NCBI GenBank assembly: GCA_022360445.1
Contig: JAKSCV010000058.1
Location: 1 to 64,000 of the forward strand
Source of the DNA: Gammaproteobacteria bacterium
GTDB taxonomy: Bacteria; Pseudomonadota; Gammaproteobacteria; UBA5861
Direction of reading: 5' to 3'
DNA: 64,000 bases
A program made the translations under genes and the position numbers. A model generated the notes under the pieces. It ran no database searches. It was not told the DNA's origin and saw only the letters and a program-made list of their open reading frames with translations. Positions 45,932 to 56,056 of the stretch are shown one piece after another (position 1 is the stretch's first letter; each line of letters begins with the position of its first letter).

Positions 45932-47070
45932 TTAAAATACAGTAGGGCCGAATCCAACAGTTTTCTGAAAAAGTGGCCTTCCGAGATATTTTCTAGCGCA
46001 ATCACCGGTGATGTAAACAGCCGTTCATCCGCCAGCATGACCTCCAGGCTTCCCACGGTGTCGCCCGCCATGACGGGTGCCAGCAGCGGGGAGTTCATTA
46101 GAATAGCGGGTTTAAGTTGGCTATACTGGCCTCGTTCAACGGTGATGTACAGATCTTCCTGCAAACCAACAGGGACCGTTTTGATCTCGCCTTTCCAAAT
46201 TCTGGGTGTATCAAGAGCAGCGCCCGCCTGGTAAAGCTTGTGGGTTTCATAAAAGCTGAAACCATAGCGTAGTAATTTCGCATTTTCTCGGGTACGGACT
46301 GTGTCACTTTTCGCACCCATCACGATGCTGATCAAGCGCATATCATTCTTTTTTGCAGAAGCTACAAGGCTATAGCCTGCCGACTGGGTATGGCCTGTTT
46401 TAATTCCGTCGACACTGTCATCTCGCCATAACAGGCGATTACGGTTTTTCTGCCGGATTTTATTGTAGGTAAATTCTTTTTGTGAATACGTTTTATAACG
46501 TTCTGGGAATTGTTTGATCAAGGCACGCGCAAGAATGCCCATGTCTCGCGCTGTGGTGTAATGCTCTGGATGAGGCAGGCCAGTCGCGTTCATAAAGTGT
46601 GTATTGGACATACCCAGTTTTTGAGCATATTGGTTCATGTAACCTGCAAAACTGGCTTCATCTCCCGCCACTAATTCCGCGAGCACGATACTGGCATCAT
46701 TACCAGACTGAATCACCAACCCTTTGATTAATGGGCCAACTTTAACTTTTTTGCCAACTTCCAAAAACATGCGCGACCCTTCCATGCGCCATGCTTTTTC
46801 GCTCACAACGGTTTCTGTATCCAGCGTGATACGACCTTTTGCGATCTCGTCATACACAATATAGGCGGTCATCATTTTTGTTAGGCTGGCTGGCTCAACC
46901 CGCTCGTCAGCGTTCACCGCAACCAATACTTTCCCGGAGTAATAGTCGATCAACGTAGAGCTTGTGGCATCAATTTTTGGAGGCGCAGGAATCGCCTGAA
47001 CAGCACATGAAAAGGCTGTTAACCATAAAAAAAAGAAAAAATTAAACGTTCTGAAATGGATAAGAATCAT
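45928..47070 (-). CDS. dacA: D-alanyl-D-alanine carboxypeptidase (PBP5/6-type)
   Basis: The 380-residue periplasmic enzyme trims D-Ala from peptidoglycan pentapeptides. It has a signal segment ending near AVQA and the motifs SLTKMM (SxxK), SGNDASIVLAEL (SxN) and KTGHT (KTG). The C-terminal domain ends with a likely amphipathic helix (FFRKLLDSALLYFK) that would anchor it to the membrane, as in PBP5. Confidence 0.97.
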   Translation of the reverse strand: MILIHFRTFNFFFFLWLTAFSCAVQAIPAPPKIDATSSTLIDYYSGKVLVAVNADERVEPASLTKMMTAYIVYDEIAKGRITLDTETVVSEKAWRMEGSRMFLEVGKKVKVGPLIKGLVIQSGNDASIVLAELVAGDEASFAGYMNQYAQKLGMSNTHFMNATGLPHPEHYTTARDMGILARALIKQFPERYKTYSQKEFTYNKIRQKNRNRLLWRDDSVDGIKTGHTQSAGYSLVASAKKNDMRLISIVMGAKSDTVRTRENAKLLRYGFSFYETHKLYQAGAALDTPRIWKGEIKTVPVGLQEDLYITVERGQYSQLKPAILMNSPLLAPVMAGDTVGSLEVMLADERLFTSPVIALENISEGHFFRKLLDSALLYFK

Positions 47071-47186
47071 TGATCTCGTTCGGCAAACTGCATTGTAGGC
47101 TCAACCGTTTATTCTAGTATCTAATATTCGAAAAGGGTAGTTACCAAACCTCAGGCAATATCTGACTCGCAAAAACACAGGTCATA

Positions 47187-47738
47187 CTAATGACTAAAGC
47201 ATGGCGCATCATTATCAGAAATGGGACGGACCGCCATCGAATCACACGCCAGATTTGCCAGCAGCGTCGCAAGCGCTCCTTGACCCGGAACCACCAAATC
47301 GGGGTTTAAGTCCCATAAAGGTTGTAACACGAACAACCGCTGTGAAATACCAGAATGAGGCACCGTCAAGGATGGACATGCGATTTCTTCTTCGCCGTAT
47401 AACAGTAAATCAAGGTCCAATGTTCTGGCCTGCCACCGAGTATTGTCACGCACCCGTCCTTGTTGATGCTCGATCACCTGCAGTGCCAAGAGCAAACGGT
47501 CAGCACCCAGGTGAGTATCCAAACAAACAGCGGCATTGATGTAGTCTGGTTGATCTTGTGGCCCCATAGGCGCACTCTGGTATAAGCGGGAAACCGAGGC
47601 TAACTGAGAGCCGGGTAGCAAACGTAATGCTGCAATTGCTGAGTGTATTTGGGATACAGGATCATTTAGATTACTGCCAAGGCCAATGTAAGCACGAACA
47701 ACCGAAGGAGCCGCCTCATACGTTGCCGTTGATTTCAT
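47187..47738 (-). CDS. folK: HPPK, 2-amino-4-hydroxy-6-hydroxymethyldihydropteridine diphosphokinase
   Basis: FolK pyrophosphorylates the pterin in folate synthesis. The 183-residue protein carries AYIGLGSNLNDP, LYQSAPMGPQDQPDYINA, ARTLDLDLLLYG and VPHSGISQRLFVLQPL. The ATG at 47738 follows GGTGG and overlaps pcnB by 23 bases; an earlier start adds a non-homologous leader. pcnB-folK is the usual gammaproteobacterial order. Confidence 0.94.
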   Translation of the reverse strand: MKSTATYEAAPSVVRAYIGLGSNLNDPVSQIHSAIAALRLLPGSQLASVSRLYQSAPMGPQDQPDYINAAVCLDTHLGADRLLLALQVIEHQQGRVRDNTRWQARTLDLDLLLYGEEEIACPSLTVPHSGISQRLFVLQPLWDLNPDLVVPGQGALATLLANLACDSMAVRPISDNDAPCFSH

Positions 47739-49059
47739 TTCCACCACCCTGCCTGGGCCGTCGATTGCGCCTTCGTCGTTTGCGCCTTGGCTGTTCACCG
47801 TAGCTGTCTTTACGGACACGGTTAACCCGCTCCTGGGGATTCTTTTCCTGAATCTCAGTCCACCACTTGCTGAGGGGTTTCAGTTTGCTTTCACCTGATT
47901 CCGCCCGCAGACAAAAAAAGTCATAGGCTGCGCGAAACCTTGGGGATTCCAAGAGTTTAAGGGCCCGTGGCCCTTTGTTGTTAAGTAGCCTGGGCTGCAT
48001 CATCCAGATTTCCCGCATAGGCACCGCAAAGCGTTTAGGAATCGCTGTATGATACAACTGGTGTGCAACAATTTCGTCAGCCGCCTGCTGAAGCGCCGGA
48101 TAAACCGACACACCATCACTTTGCAAGCTTTCCGCTCGCCTCCACACCATGGGCCAGAGAAAAACCGCAAATAAAAAGGCAGGATTCACAGATTGATTAG
48201 CATGAATCCGCTTGTCCGTATTAGTTAGAGCTTGCTTAATAAACCGCTCATATTGCTGCTCCCCGTCTTTTAACCGCTTATCCGAAAGCGGGAATAAATA
48301 CTGAAGCAGGTCATATTTGATGAGTTGTCCAAAGCTGGCCGTGGCATGACCGGTATGCAACAGCTTTAACGCTTCTTCAAACAAACGAGCCGGGGGAATT
48401 TCCTCCAGCATATAGGCGTGTTCAACTAAATATTTTTCTGTTTCCGGGTGAATGGAGAAGTTCAATTTGGCGGCAAACCGAGCAGCACGCAGGGTACGTA
48501 CCGGATCTTCAGTAAAGCGTTTCTCTGGGTCACCAATCAGACGCAAGGTATTCGATTTCAGATCATCCATTGCACCGACGTAGTCAATGATTGAGAAATC
48601 AGCGATGTTGTAGTAAAGGGCATTGACCGTAAAATCTCGCCGCAGTACATCATCTTTGAGATCACCATAGACATTGTCTCGAAGGATCCGACCACTGTCT
48701 TCTGCTTCACCCCCTTGACCCGAACTATGATCCGCGCGGAAGGTGGCTACCTCAATCACGTCCCTCCCAAACAAAACATGCGCCAAACGAAAGCGCCGCC
48801 CCACCAGCCGGGAATTTCGGAAGAGTGACTTAACCTGCTCAGGGCTTGCATCCGTGGCAACATCAAAGTCTTTGGGTTTAATACCCATCATCAAGTCACG
48901 CACACCACCACCCACCAGGTGCGCCTGATACCCGGCATCTTTCAAGCGATAGAGGACTTTAGTCGCATTTTTGCTAATATTAGAACGGGATACGGGGTGC
49001 TCAGATCGGGGGTAAACGCGCGCCACTAATGTCTTTTCACTGATTGAACCATCCGTCAT
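47716..49059 (-). CDS. pcnB: Poly(A) polymerase I
   Basis: PcnB adds poly(A) tails to RNA to aid decay. The 447-residue protein has the nucleotidyltransferase core HLVGGGVRDLMMGIKPKDFDVA, VGRRFRLAHVLFG, DFTVNALYYN and the RNA-binding region of this class. The C-terminus is a Arg/Lys-rich tail (RRKRRRRNRRPRQGGG), typical of PcnB rather than tRNA nucleotidyltransferase. Confidence 0.95.
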   Translation of the reverse strand: MTDGSISEKTLVARVYPRSEHPVSRSNISKNATKVLYRLKDAGYQAHLVGGGVRDLMMGIKPKDFDVATDASPEQVKSLFRNSRLVGRRFRLAHVLFGRDVIEVATFRADHSSGQGGEAEDSGRILRDNVYGDLKDDVLRRDFTVNALYYNIADFSIIDYVGAMDDLKSNTLRLIGDPEKRFTEDPVRTLRAARFAAKLNFSIHPETEKYLVEHAYMLEEIPPARLFEEALKLLHTGHATASFGQLIKYDLLQYLFPLSDKRLKDGEQQYERFIKQALTNTDKRIHANQSVNPAFLFAVFLWPMVWRRAESLQSDGVSVYPALQQAADEIVAHQLYHTAIPKRFAVPMREIWMMQPRLLNNKGPRALKLLESPRFRAAYDFFCLRAESGESKLKPLSKWWTEIQEKNPQERVNRVRKDSYGEQPRRKRRRRNRRPRQGGGNEINGNV

Positions 49060-49080
49060 TAATACACTTCCACCACATCC

Positions 49081-50172
49081 TCACACATTAAATCGAAAGT
49101 GGACAACATCACCCTCTGCCAGGGTGTAATCCTTGCCTTCCAACCGCCACTTGCCAGCGTCTTTGGCTCCTTGCTCACCGCTATGCTCAACAAAATCGTC
49201 GTAGGCAATCACTTCGGCACGGATAAAGCCTTTTTCAAAGTCTGTGTGAATCCGGCCCGCCCCTTGAGGTGCCGTTGAGTCTTGCCTGACTGTCCAAGCC
49301 CGAACCTCTTTGACACCCGCGGTAAAGAATGTCTGCAGCCCTAACAGCGAATAGCCCGCTCGTGTCACACGATTAAGGCCGGGCTCTTCGAGCCCAAGGT
49401 CTCTTAGAAAATCTAACTTTTCTTCGTCTTCAAGAAGCGCAATTTCGGCTTCAATAGCCGCGCAAACAGGTACCACTTGAGTCCCTTCCTGCTCACCCAA
49501 AACGTGTAGTTTGTCGAGCAAAGGGTTGTTATCAAAACCCGACTCATCAACGTTAGCTACATACATAACAGGCTTGAGGGTTAGGAGGTGAAGCTCTTTA
49601 AAATACATTTGCTCTTGCTCATTCACCGGAAACGTGCGGGCAGGCTGGCCCTCATCTACATGTGCCTGGAGGCGCTCTAAAAAAGCTTTTTCCGCCAGCT
49701 TTTCCTTATTGCCAGACTTAGCCAGTTTCGAGACGCGCTGGACCGCTGTTGCAACACTTTCCATGTCCGCTAAAAGCAACTCGGTATTGATGACATCAAT
49801 ATCGTCAATCGGGCTCACACGTCCCGCAACATGCACAACGTCATCATCTTCAAAACAGCGGACAACATGTACTATGGCCTCGGTTTCACGGATATGACCA
49901 AGAAACTGATTGCCCAACCCCTCTCCTTTGGACGCGCCTGCCACCAACCCAGCAATGTCTACAAATTCCATTGTCGTGGGAAGAATACGCTCTGGCTTGA
50001 CAATATCCGCCAAAACATCCAGCCGCTTGTCTGGGACAGGAACAATCCCAACATTGGGGTCAATCGTGCAAAAAGGATAGTTTTCCGCTGCAATTTCAGC
50101 TCGCGTCAAGGCATTAAACAACGTTGACTTACCAACATTGGGTAAACCGACAATGCCACACTTAAACCCCAT
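49081..50172 (-). CDS. ychF: YchF/OLA1-type ribosome-binding ATPase
   Basis: The 363-residue Obg-related P-loop protein has [31 protein letters not shown], the NxxE-like NVDESG replacing the GTPase NKxD, and a C-terminal TGS domain ending [13 protein letters not shown]. It is 5 bases downstream of pth, the usual neighbour. Confidence 0.97.
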   Translation of the reverse strand: MGFKCGIVGLPNVGKSTLFNALTRAEIAAENYPFCTIDPNVGIVPVPDKRLDVLADIVKPERILPTTMEFVDIAGLVAGASKGEGLGNQFLGHIRETEAIVHVVRCFEDDDVVHVAGRVSPIDDIDVINTELLLADMESVATAVQRVSKLAKSGNKEKLAEKAFLERLQAHVDEGQPARTFPVNEQEQMYFKELHLLTLKPVMYVANVDESGFDNNPLLDKLHVLGEQEGTQVVPVCAAIEAEIALLEDEEKLDFLRDLGLEEPGLNRVTRAGYSLLGLQTFFTAGVKEVRAWTVRQDSTAPQGAGRIHTDFEKGFIRAEVIAYDDFVEHSGEQGAKDAGKWRLEGKDYTLAEGDVVHFRFNV

Positions 50173-50177
50173 AATGG

Positions 50178-50786
50178 CTATCCTTTTTTGTTTTCCTTTG
50201 AATCCGAATGCAACTTATGCATAGCGCGTTCCAGGCGACCGCCGGTGATATCAGGCCAATTGGCCATGACGCGATCCATCGCCAAGTCAATCGCTCGCAT
50301 TTCATCTTTTGTCGGCTTATCCAGAACATAATTGATTACCTGACTTCTTTCACCTGGATGACCAACACCAATTCTCAACCGCCAGAAGTTTCCATTGCCT
50401 AAATGAGATATGAGGTCACGCAAACCATTATGTCCGCCATGGCCGCCCTGACGCTTGATTCTCACGACCCCGGGGCGCAAATCCAGTTCATCATGTATAA
50501 CCAAAATTTTTTCTGGAGGAACCTTAAAGTAGCGAGCAATACCTGCAACTGCCTGACCACTCCTGTTCATATAAGTGAGTGGTTTTACCAAAAAAAGCTC
50601 TTGATCCTGGTGGGTAACTTTTGCCACCTCAGAAGTAAATTTAGTCTCGTGGCGAAATACCCGGCCCAATGCTCCCGCAACTTTATCAACAACCCAAAAC
50701 CCCGCATTGTGGCGGGTATTTTCGTACTGATCGCCTGGGTTCCCAAGGCCAACAATCAATTTAAATTGTTCACTTGCGGGGGACAC
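50178..50786 (-). CDS. pth: Peptidyl-tRNA hydrolase
   Basis: Pth frees tRNA from prematurely released peptidyl-tRNA. The 202-residue protein shows [19 protein letters not shown] with the catalytic His, [30 protein letters not shown] and HNGLRDL. It lies 16 bases after rplY. Confidence 0.97.
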   Translation of the reverse strand: MSPASEQFKLIVGLGNPGDQYENTRHNAGFWVVDKVAGALGRVFRHETKFTSEVAKVTHQDQELFLVKPLTYMNRSGQAVAGIARYFKVPPEKILVIHDELDLRPGVVRIKRQGGHGGHNGLRDLISHLGNGNFWRLRIGVGHPGERSQVINYVLDKPTKDEMRAIDLAMDRVMANWPDITGGRLERAMHKLHSDSKENKKG

Positions 50787-50802
50787 GATACAACGTTTTT
50801 AC

Positions 50803-51441
50803 TTAAGACTCGTCTTCATCCTCAGCTTCGCCTTCCTCTTCTTCACTGTCTAACTTACTGACACGCGTGGTATGTACAGAGGCAATGGCACGGTCATGAT
50901 CTTCACCATGCGTGAGATCAACGGAGATCACCCCTTCTGGAAGCGTGACGTCAGAAATATGGATAGACTCACCAAGTTCTAGTTGGCTCAGATCAACCTC
51001 TAAAAACTCCGGCAGGTTTTTCGGTAAACAGCTCACCAAAATTTCCGTTTCAATGTGGCTGATTGCCCCACCGCCCATTTTCACACCCACACACTCCTCT
51101 TCACCAATAAAGTGGATAGGCAGATTGACCTGAACTTCCTGATCCTCTCGAACTCGCAAGAAGTCCATATGCATAAGCAGGCGCTTGTAAGGGTGGCGCT
51201 GTAGATCACGCAAGATCACTTTTTCGCTTGTGCCACCAGTGTTTAACATTAATACCTGTGAATAAAAGTGTTCAAACTCACTATAGCGGACCATTTCATT
51301 ATGATCGAGGGTCAAAGACACGGGTTCTCCCCCTCCGCCATAAACAACAGCAGGCAGTTTGTTCTCACGGCGTAGGCGGCGGCTCGCACCCTTCCCCGCA
51401 TCCGTTCGAACTTCAGCGTGTATTACTATTTCTTCACTCAT
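50803..51441 (-). CDS. rplY: Ribosomal protein bL25, CTC long form
   Basis: The 212-residue protein binds 5S rRNA. The N-terminal L25 domain (VIHAEVRTDAGKGASRRLRRENKLPAVVYG) is followed by the TL5/CTC C-terminal domain (DFLRVREDQEVQVNLPIHFIGEE) and an acidic tail. The ATG follows GGAGAC; a 69-base longer frame is not supported. Confidence 0.95.
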   Translation of the reverse strand: MSEEIVIHAEVRTDAGKGASRRLRRENKLPAVVYGGGGEPVSLTLDHNEMVRYSEFEHFYSQVLMLNTGGTSEKVILRDLQRHPYKRLLMHMDFLRVREDQEVQVNLPIHFIGEEECVGVKMGGGAISHIETEILVSCLPKNLPEFLEVDLSQLELGESIHISDVTLPEGVISVDLTHGEDHDRAIASVHTTRVSKLDSEEEEGEAEDEDES

Positions 51442-51530
51442 CAGTTGAAGTCTCCTATTCAAAATATGGGCGTATAACACCCAAACATTAAAAATCACAC
51501 CCGCGACCAAGTGTGATCAAGTGATAATCA

Positions 51531-52484
51531 TTAATCCATGTACAGTGAACTCACAGACTCCCCTACATGGACTCGCCTCAGGGTTTCTGCCAACATATTG
51601 GCCACTGTAATCTGTCGAATCCGATCTGAAACAGCACCCTCTTCGGACAGAGGTATTGTGTCCGTCACAACCAACTCATCAATTTCAGAGTTATTGATAT
51701 TTTGAATGGCTGCTCCTGATAAAACGGCATGCGTGGCGTAAGCTACTACCTTGTTTGCGCCATGCTCCTTAAGCGCTTGAGCCGCCTTGCAAAGGGTGCC
51801 TGCTGTATCAACCATATCATCCACAACAACACAGGTCTTGTCTTTTACATCGCCAATAATATGCATCACCTGCGACATGTTTGCCTGGGGCCGACGCTTA
51901 TCAATGATGGCAAGATCAGCGTCATCCAGCTGTTTCGCCACAGCGCGCGCGCGGACGACACCACCCACATCAGGCGATACGACAATCAGCTCTGGATACT
52001 TTTGTCGCCATATATCCCCTAATAATAACGGCGAGGCGTAAACGTTATCCACCGGAATATCGAAAAAACCCTGGATTTGATCGGCATGCAAATCAATTGT
52101 CAACACACGATCAACACCTGCTGTTGTCAACATGTTTGCAACCAGTTTGGCTGTAATGGGAACACGCATAGACCGAACTCTCCGATCCTGTCTGGCATAG
52201 CCAAAATAAGGAATTACTGCGGTGATACGATCAGCAGATGCACGGTACAATGCATCTACCATCACCATCAACTCCATTAAATTGTCATTCGTTGGCTGGC
52301 ATGTTGACTGAATAATGAAAACATCCTTACCACGGACGTTTTCAAGAATTTCAACATAGACTTCACCATCACTAAACGTACTTACAGTTGCCTTACCTAA
52401 AGGCAAACTCAGAAACGAAGCTATTTTTTTGGCGAGTACTGGGGTGGCGTTCCCTGCGAACACCATCATATTACTATCAGACAC
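51531..52484 (-). CDS. prs: Ribose-phosphate pyrophosphokinase
   Basis: Prs makes PRPP from ribose 5-phosphate and ATP. The 317-residue protein has [49 protein letters not shown] and the PRPP-binding [13 protein letters not shown]. It lies downstream of tRNA-Gln in the usual ispE-prs-rplY-pth order. Confidence 0.97.
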   Translation of the reverse strand: MSDSNMMVFAGNATPVLAKKIASFLSLPLGKATVSTFSDGEVYVEILENVRGKDVFIIQSTCQPTNDNLMELMVMVDALYRASADRITAVIPYFGYARQDRRVRSMRVPITAKLVANMLTTAGVDRVLTIDLHADQIQGFFDIPVDNVYASPLLLGDIWRQKYPELIVVSPDVGGVVRARAVAKQLDDADLAIIDKRRPQANMSQVMHIIGDVKDKTCVVVDDMVDTAGTLCKAAQALKEHGANKVVAYATHAVLSGAAIQNINNSEIDELVVTDTIPLSEEGAVSDRIRQITVANMLAETLRRVHVGESVSSLYMD

Positions 52485-52569
52485 AGGCGAATCGCTCTTT
52501 ATTAGGGCTTTCTAGAAAAGCCGGGCATTATTTTTAAGAATGCTTTAGGCACATAATCGCACCAAAAAA

Positions 52570-52644
52570 TGGCTGGGCCGGCAGGATTCGAACCTGCGCA
52601 TGCTGGGATCAAAACCCAGTGCCTTACCGCTTGGCGACGGCCCA
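52570..52644 (-). tRNA. tRNA-Gln (anticodon UUG)
   Basis: The 75-base gene has a TGGGCCG/CGGCCCA acceptor stem, a D-arm GCCAAGCGGTAAGGC, an anticodon stem CTGGG/CCCAG around TTTTGAT (anticodon TTG), a GGTTCGAATCC T-loop and encoded CCA. It lies 30 bases after ispE, between it and prs, an arrangement common in Gammaproteobacteria. Confidence 0.97.
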
Positions 52645-52674
52645 ATTTAAAATTTTTAAGGCTCAATTCTCACC

Positions 52675-53562
52675 TTAATTGGGTTCGAGCCTTTCGTGTA
52701 AAGGCGATTGACTTATGCCTTTCGCCAAAAAAAACGGCCAGTCTCTCGGAATCTGACTACATACACGTTTCGCAGCAGTCAAGTCACTAAATGCGGCAAA
52801 AATGCTGCTCCCCGTCCCCGTCAACCTCGCGCCTGGCGCAAACATGCCCCTGTGGCCTGCATTTAGCCAGTCTAATACATCCCCAACCAAGGGATACTTT
52901 TTCCTAACTACAGGTTCACAAACATTGACCACAGGAACCGAGAAGAAGTCCGGTATTGTGATCGGTTGACAATCGCGTGTCAATTCTTTTGCCAAAAATA
53001 TCTCCTCTGTACTCACACTAATCGGCGGAGTAATCACCACATACCACGCATCAGCAAGCTCTATAGGGGTTAAAACCTCGCCAACGCCTTCAGCCCAAGC
53101 GGTCTGCCCATAAACAAAGGCAGGTACATCCGCACCTAAACGACCTCCTAGCTCGGACAAGTCATCGAGAGTAAATCGCGTGTCCCAGAGATCGTTTAAT
53201 GCACACAACGTCGTTGCTGCATCCGAGCTGCCGCCACCCAATCCGGCACCCATCGGTATGCGCTTCTTTACGCGTATTCGAGCGCCGGACCGACTCCCAG
53301 TTTCACACTGAAGTAGCCGGGCTGCACGCACAACCAAATCGTTTTCAGGGTTAACGCCTGGCAGTGGGTTCAATAACTCAATTGCGGCTGAGTCGCACTT
53401 TTCAAAAAAAATCTCATCACCAAAATCAAGCAACTGGAAGACTGTTTGCAATAAGTGATAGCCATCAGCACGCTGACCGGTAATGTGTAAGAATAAATTC
53501 AATTTTGCAGGCGCAGGCCAGCCTTCATTCACTTTAGAGCCGCATTGTTCTACTGTATTCAC
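52675..53562 (-). CDS. ispE: 4-diphosphocytidyl-2-C-methyl-D-erythritol kinase
   Basis: IspE is the GHMP kinase of the MEP isoprenoid pathway. The 295-residue protein shows PAPAKLNLFLHITGQRADGYH, the ATP site RIPMGAGLGGGSSDAA and the GARLTGTGSSIFAAF motif. It overlaps the lolB stop by four bases. Confidence 0.96.
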   Translation of the reverse strand: MNTVEQCGSKVNEGWPAPAKLNLFLHITGQRADGYHLLQTVFQLLDFGDEIFFEKCDSAAIELLNPLPGVNPENDLVVRAARLLQCETGSRSGARIRVKKRIPMGAGLGGGSSDAATTLCALNDLWDTRFTLDDLSELGGRLGADVPAFVYGQTAWAEGVGEVLTPIELADAWYVVITPPISVSTEEIFLAKELTRDCQPITIPDFFSVPVVNVCEPVVRKKYPLVGDVLDWLNAGHRGMFAPGARLTGTGSSIFAAFSDLTAAKRVCSQIPRDWPFFLAKGISQSPLHERLEPN

Positions 53563-54194
53563 TCGGGTATAGAAAACCTTTTTTTACTGGGTTTGGCAAT
53601 AGACGAACGGTGCCATTGTTTAATCACGACCCGAATATTAGTCGCTTGATGGCTCAGGTCAATCCGTTTCGGCAACTCTAGGCCTAGCGCTTGTTGGTAC
53701 TCTTTATACTCAATGGTCCATCCATCATGATGAAACCGCAGCACACGTCCGTAAGGATCCAATGCGGGAACAGCATATTTCTCCACAGTGCCTTTTAACC
53801 ATAATTTGAATTGACTTACAGGGGGAGCCCACCCAACCTCTTCTGACAGGAGGTTCTCCACATTAGATGAAACAAGAATGGGACGACTGGGCTGATAAAA
53901 TGTCACTTTGGAGCCCTTTCTCAGCAGACGGACAGCTCCTTTACCAAAGGGCCCGACAAAACGGACGTCGTAATCATCAGCGGCTTGGCGCCAGTCCAGC
54001 CCCAAGCTCGCTCGCTCTTGAGGACTCTTGATAGAGACACTCCCCTCTATCCGCCAATGCGTTAAAGCCGCTAATGAATCTTGTCGCTGCTGCCAAGCAA
54101 CTCGGGGGTCTTTAACCGGAGTTCGAGTCTGTGGTCCTGCGCAAGCACTAAGCAATAACACAACCACCAAGGACCACCAATAGGTGTAACTCAT
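53559..54194 (-). CDS. lolB: Outer-membrane lipoprotein insertion protein LolB
   Basis: LolB accepts lipoproteins from LolA and places them in the outer membrane. The 211-residue protein has a lipoprotein signal with lipobox LLSAC, WRIEGSVSIKSPQERASLGLDW and the beta-barrel-like body of the family, with a C-terminal basic region. lolB-ispE is a classic pair opposite hemA. Confidence 0.92.
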   Translation of the reverse strand: MSYTYWWSLVVVLLLSACAGPQTRTPVKDPRVAWQQRQDSLAALTHWRIEGSVSIKSPQERASLGLDWRQAADDYDVRFVGPFGKGAVRLLRKGSKVTFYQPSRPILVSSNVENLLSEEVGWAPPVSQFKLWLKGTVEKYAVPALDPYGRVLRFHHDGWTIEYKEYQQALGLELPKRIDLSHQATNIRVVIKQWHRSSIAKPSKKRFSIPE

Positions 54195-55915
54195 GGTTTA
54201 AAGCGCTCGAGGACCTTACGTAAAATTTTATCTTTGGGAGATCGTTCCAATGCTTCCGCCCAAACATCTCTGGCTTCCGCTTTTTTCCCCATTACCCACA
54301 GTACTTCACCTAAATGTGCGGCCACTTCTGCCTCAGGCAATAGTGTATAGGCTTTACGCAAGTGTACCAGTGCCTCTTCCAAATTACCTAGCCGATAATG
54401 AATCCATCCCACGCTATCGATAATCGCAGGATCATTCGGCAATAAAGCAATAGCCTGCTCGATGTATGCTTTTGCTTCATTGAGCCGAATGCCTTTATCG
54501 GCCCAGTAATACCCAAGTGCATTAAGCGCATGCGCATTTTTAGGTTCTTTTTCTAGAACAATATGAATATCTGACTCAAACTGCTCACTCATGCCCGCCG
54601 AGTCAGAGATCAGCGCTCGCATGTAACGTAATTGCGTGTTTTCCGGTCGGGATTCTAATGAGCGAGTAAGCAACGCTAAGGCCTCTTCAATTCGGCCCGC
54701 CTGGCGGAGGATTTCGGCTTCAGACAGGTCAAAATCAACTTGATTTGTTACCCCCGAATAGCGGCTGCGCAATAGTGATAGGTGCGTGAGTGCAGGCTCG
54801 ATTTCTCCCTGCGCAGCCATCAGTTCTGCAATCCTGAGCTGCGCTTCAAATTGCCCTTCTTCATGGCGGACGCGCGCATAATGCGCTGTGGCCTTATCGT
54901 ACTTTTTTTGATTGTCGGCAATACGCGCCAGATAAAGGTGCGCTTCACTCGTCCGCACATCCAGACTCACAGCCTGATTCAGATATTTTTCTGCCTTCTC
55001 AAGTGCCTGTGACTCCATTGCGAGCAAACCAAGGCCAAAAACTAAGTTGCCGTTAGCGGAGTTCTCCCCATAAAGACGTTCAATTTGTCCTATCGCCTCA
55101 TCATATTGTTGATCAGCAACCAGCAAGCGGGCATATCCTAACCTCAAACCCAGATTATCAGGGTAACGAGACAAAGCTTCTTCAAGGGCCTTAAAACCTT
55201 CGCCCGCTCGCTTTTGCTGAATGAGCAGTTGCGCTTCAAGTAAAAGCGCCGATATGTGCTCCGGATCAAGCGCAAGCGTGTGACGCACGGCTTGCTCTGC
55301 CAACGGTATATCGCCATGATGTACTGCGAGCCTGGCTTGCAGAAAATGCCGGGATGCTACTTGGGTATCTGCTTGGACCAATTTTCCCGCGATAGCTCCC
55401 GTTACATCAGGTTTGTTCACTCGCTTGAATACCGCGAGCAAACCATCATACGTCCTTTTCTCCGACGTTCGGCTAAGGGCTATCACTTTTTCGGCCTCTT
55501 CAACAGCCGGCTCAATATTCCCTTGCCGAATGTAGGCAGTCAATAAAACACGGTGGGGAGCCGACTCTTTCGGGGACAAACGGATCCAGCGCTTTGCAGT
55601 CGACTCCACACTCTTCCAACGCTGACTGTATAACGCAATTTGCAGAGCCCGCTCAGCCACTTCAGGGTCCTGGCTAAGCATCGATGCTTTTTCATAACTC
55701 TCGAGCGCAATATCAATATTGCCACGCCGGCCCGCTAATTCACCCAGAAGAAGGTTGTATACCAGACTATCTTCCCTCTTGGTGGGCTTAAGAGCCGATA
55801 CCTGACCCTCCGTATGCGGCGCTTGCATGCCACCCGATGGCGTGCTACATCCCACCACTAAAAGTGAAAAAACAGCAATCAGATGAGCCCCACGGCGTGT
55901 TATGACCTGCATCAC
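54191..55915 (-). CDS. TPR-repeat lipoprotein
   Basis: The 574-residue protein has a lipoprotein signal (VFSLLVVGCST) and about 13-15 tetratricopeptide repeats from residue about 50 to the end, such as ALNALGYYWADKGIRLNEAKAYIEQA. It corresponds to the TPR protein often found between hemA and lolB in pseudomonads. It is a likely scaffold for an envelope complex; the partner is unknown. Confidence 0.9.
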   Translation of the reverse strand: MMQVITRRGAHLIAVFSLLVVGCSTPSGGMQAPHTEGQVSALKPTKREDSLVYNLLLGELAGRRGNIDIALESYEKASMLSQDPEVAERALQIALYSQRWKSVESTAKRWIRLSPKESAPHRVLLTAYIRQGNIEPAVEEAEKVIALSRTSEKRTYDGLLAVFKRVNKPDVTGAIAGKLVQADTQVASRHFLQARLAVHHGDIPLAEQAVRHTLALDPEHISALLLEAQLLIQQKRAGEGFKALEEALSRYPDNLGLRLGYARLLVADQQYDEAIGQIERLYGENSANGNLVFGLGLLAMESQALEKAEKYLNQAVSLDVRTSEAHLYLARIADNQKKYDKATAHYARVRHEEGQFEAQLRIAELMAAQGEIEPALTHLSLLRSRYSGVTNQVDFDLSEAEILRQAGRIEEALALLTRSLESRPENTQLRYMRALISDSAGMSEQFESDIHIVLEKEPKNAHALNALGYYWADKGIRLNEAKAYIEQAIALLPNDPAIIDSVGWIHYRLGNLEEALVHLRKAYTLLPEAEVAAHLGEVLWVMGKKAEARDVWAEALERSPKDKILRKVLERFKP

Positions 55916-55990
55916 ATTAAATCCTTGAGTTCCTTCAGTAAATGTACTTTCCTAAACACTGTAGACGAATTTATATCAAACCTTAGAGTA

Positions 55991-56018
55991 TTGTGAGTTG
56001 CAATTCAGATAATATATA
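55991..56018 (+). promoter_or_regulatory. Candidate hemA promoter
   Basis: TTGTGA (55991-55996) and TATATA (56013-56018) are 16 bases apart, about 40 bases before the hemA ATG, in an AT-rich divergent intergenic region of 141 bases. Spacing and match are only fair; no strong ribosome site precedes the ATG. Confidence 0.3.
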
Positions 56019-56056
56019 TCAATGCAATCCATGATTTTTGATAAAATCGTAATGTT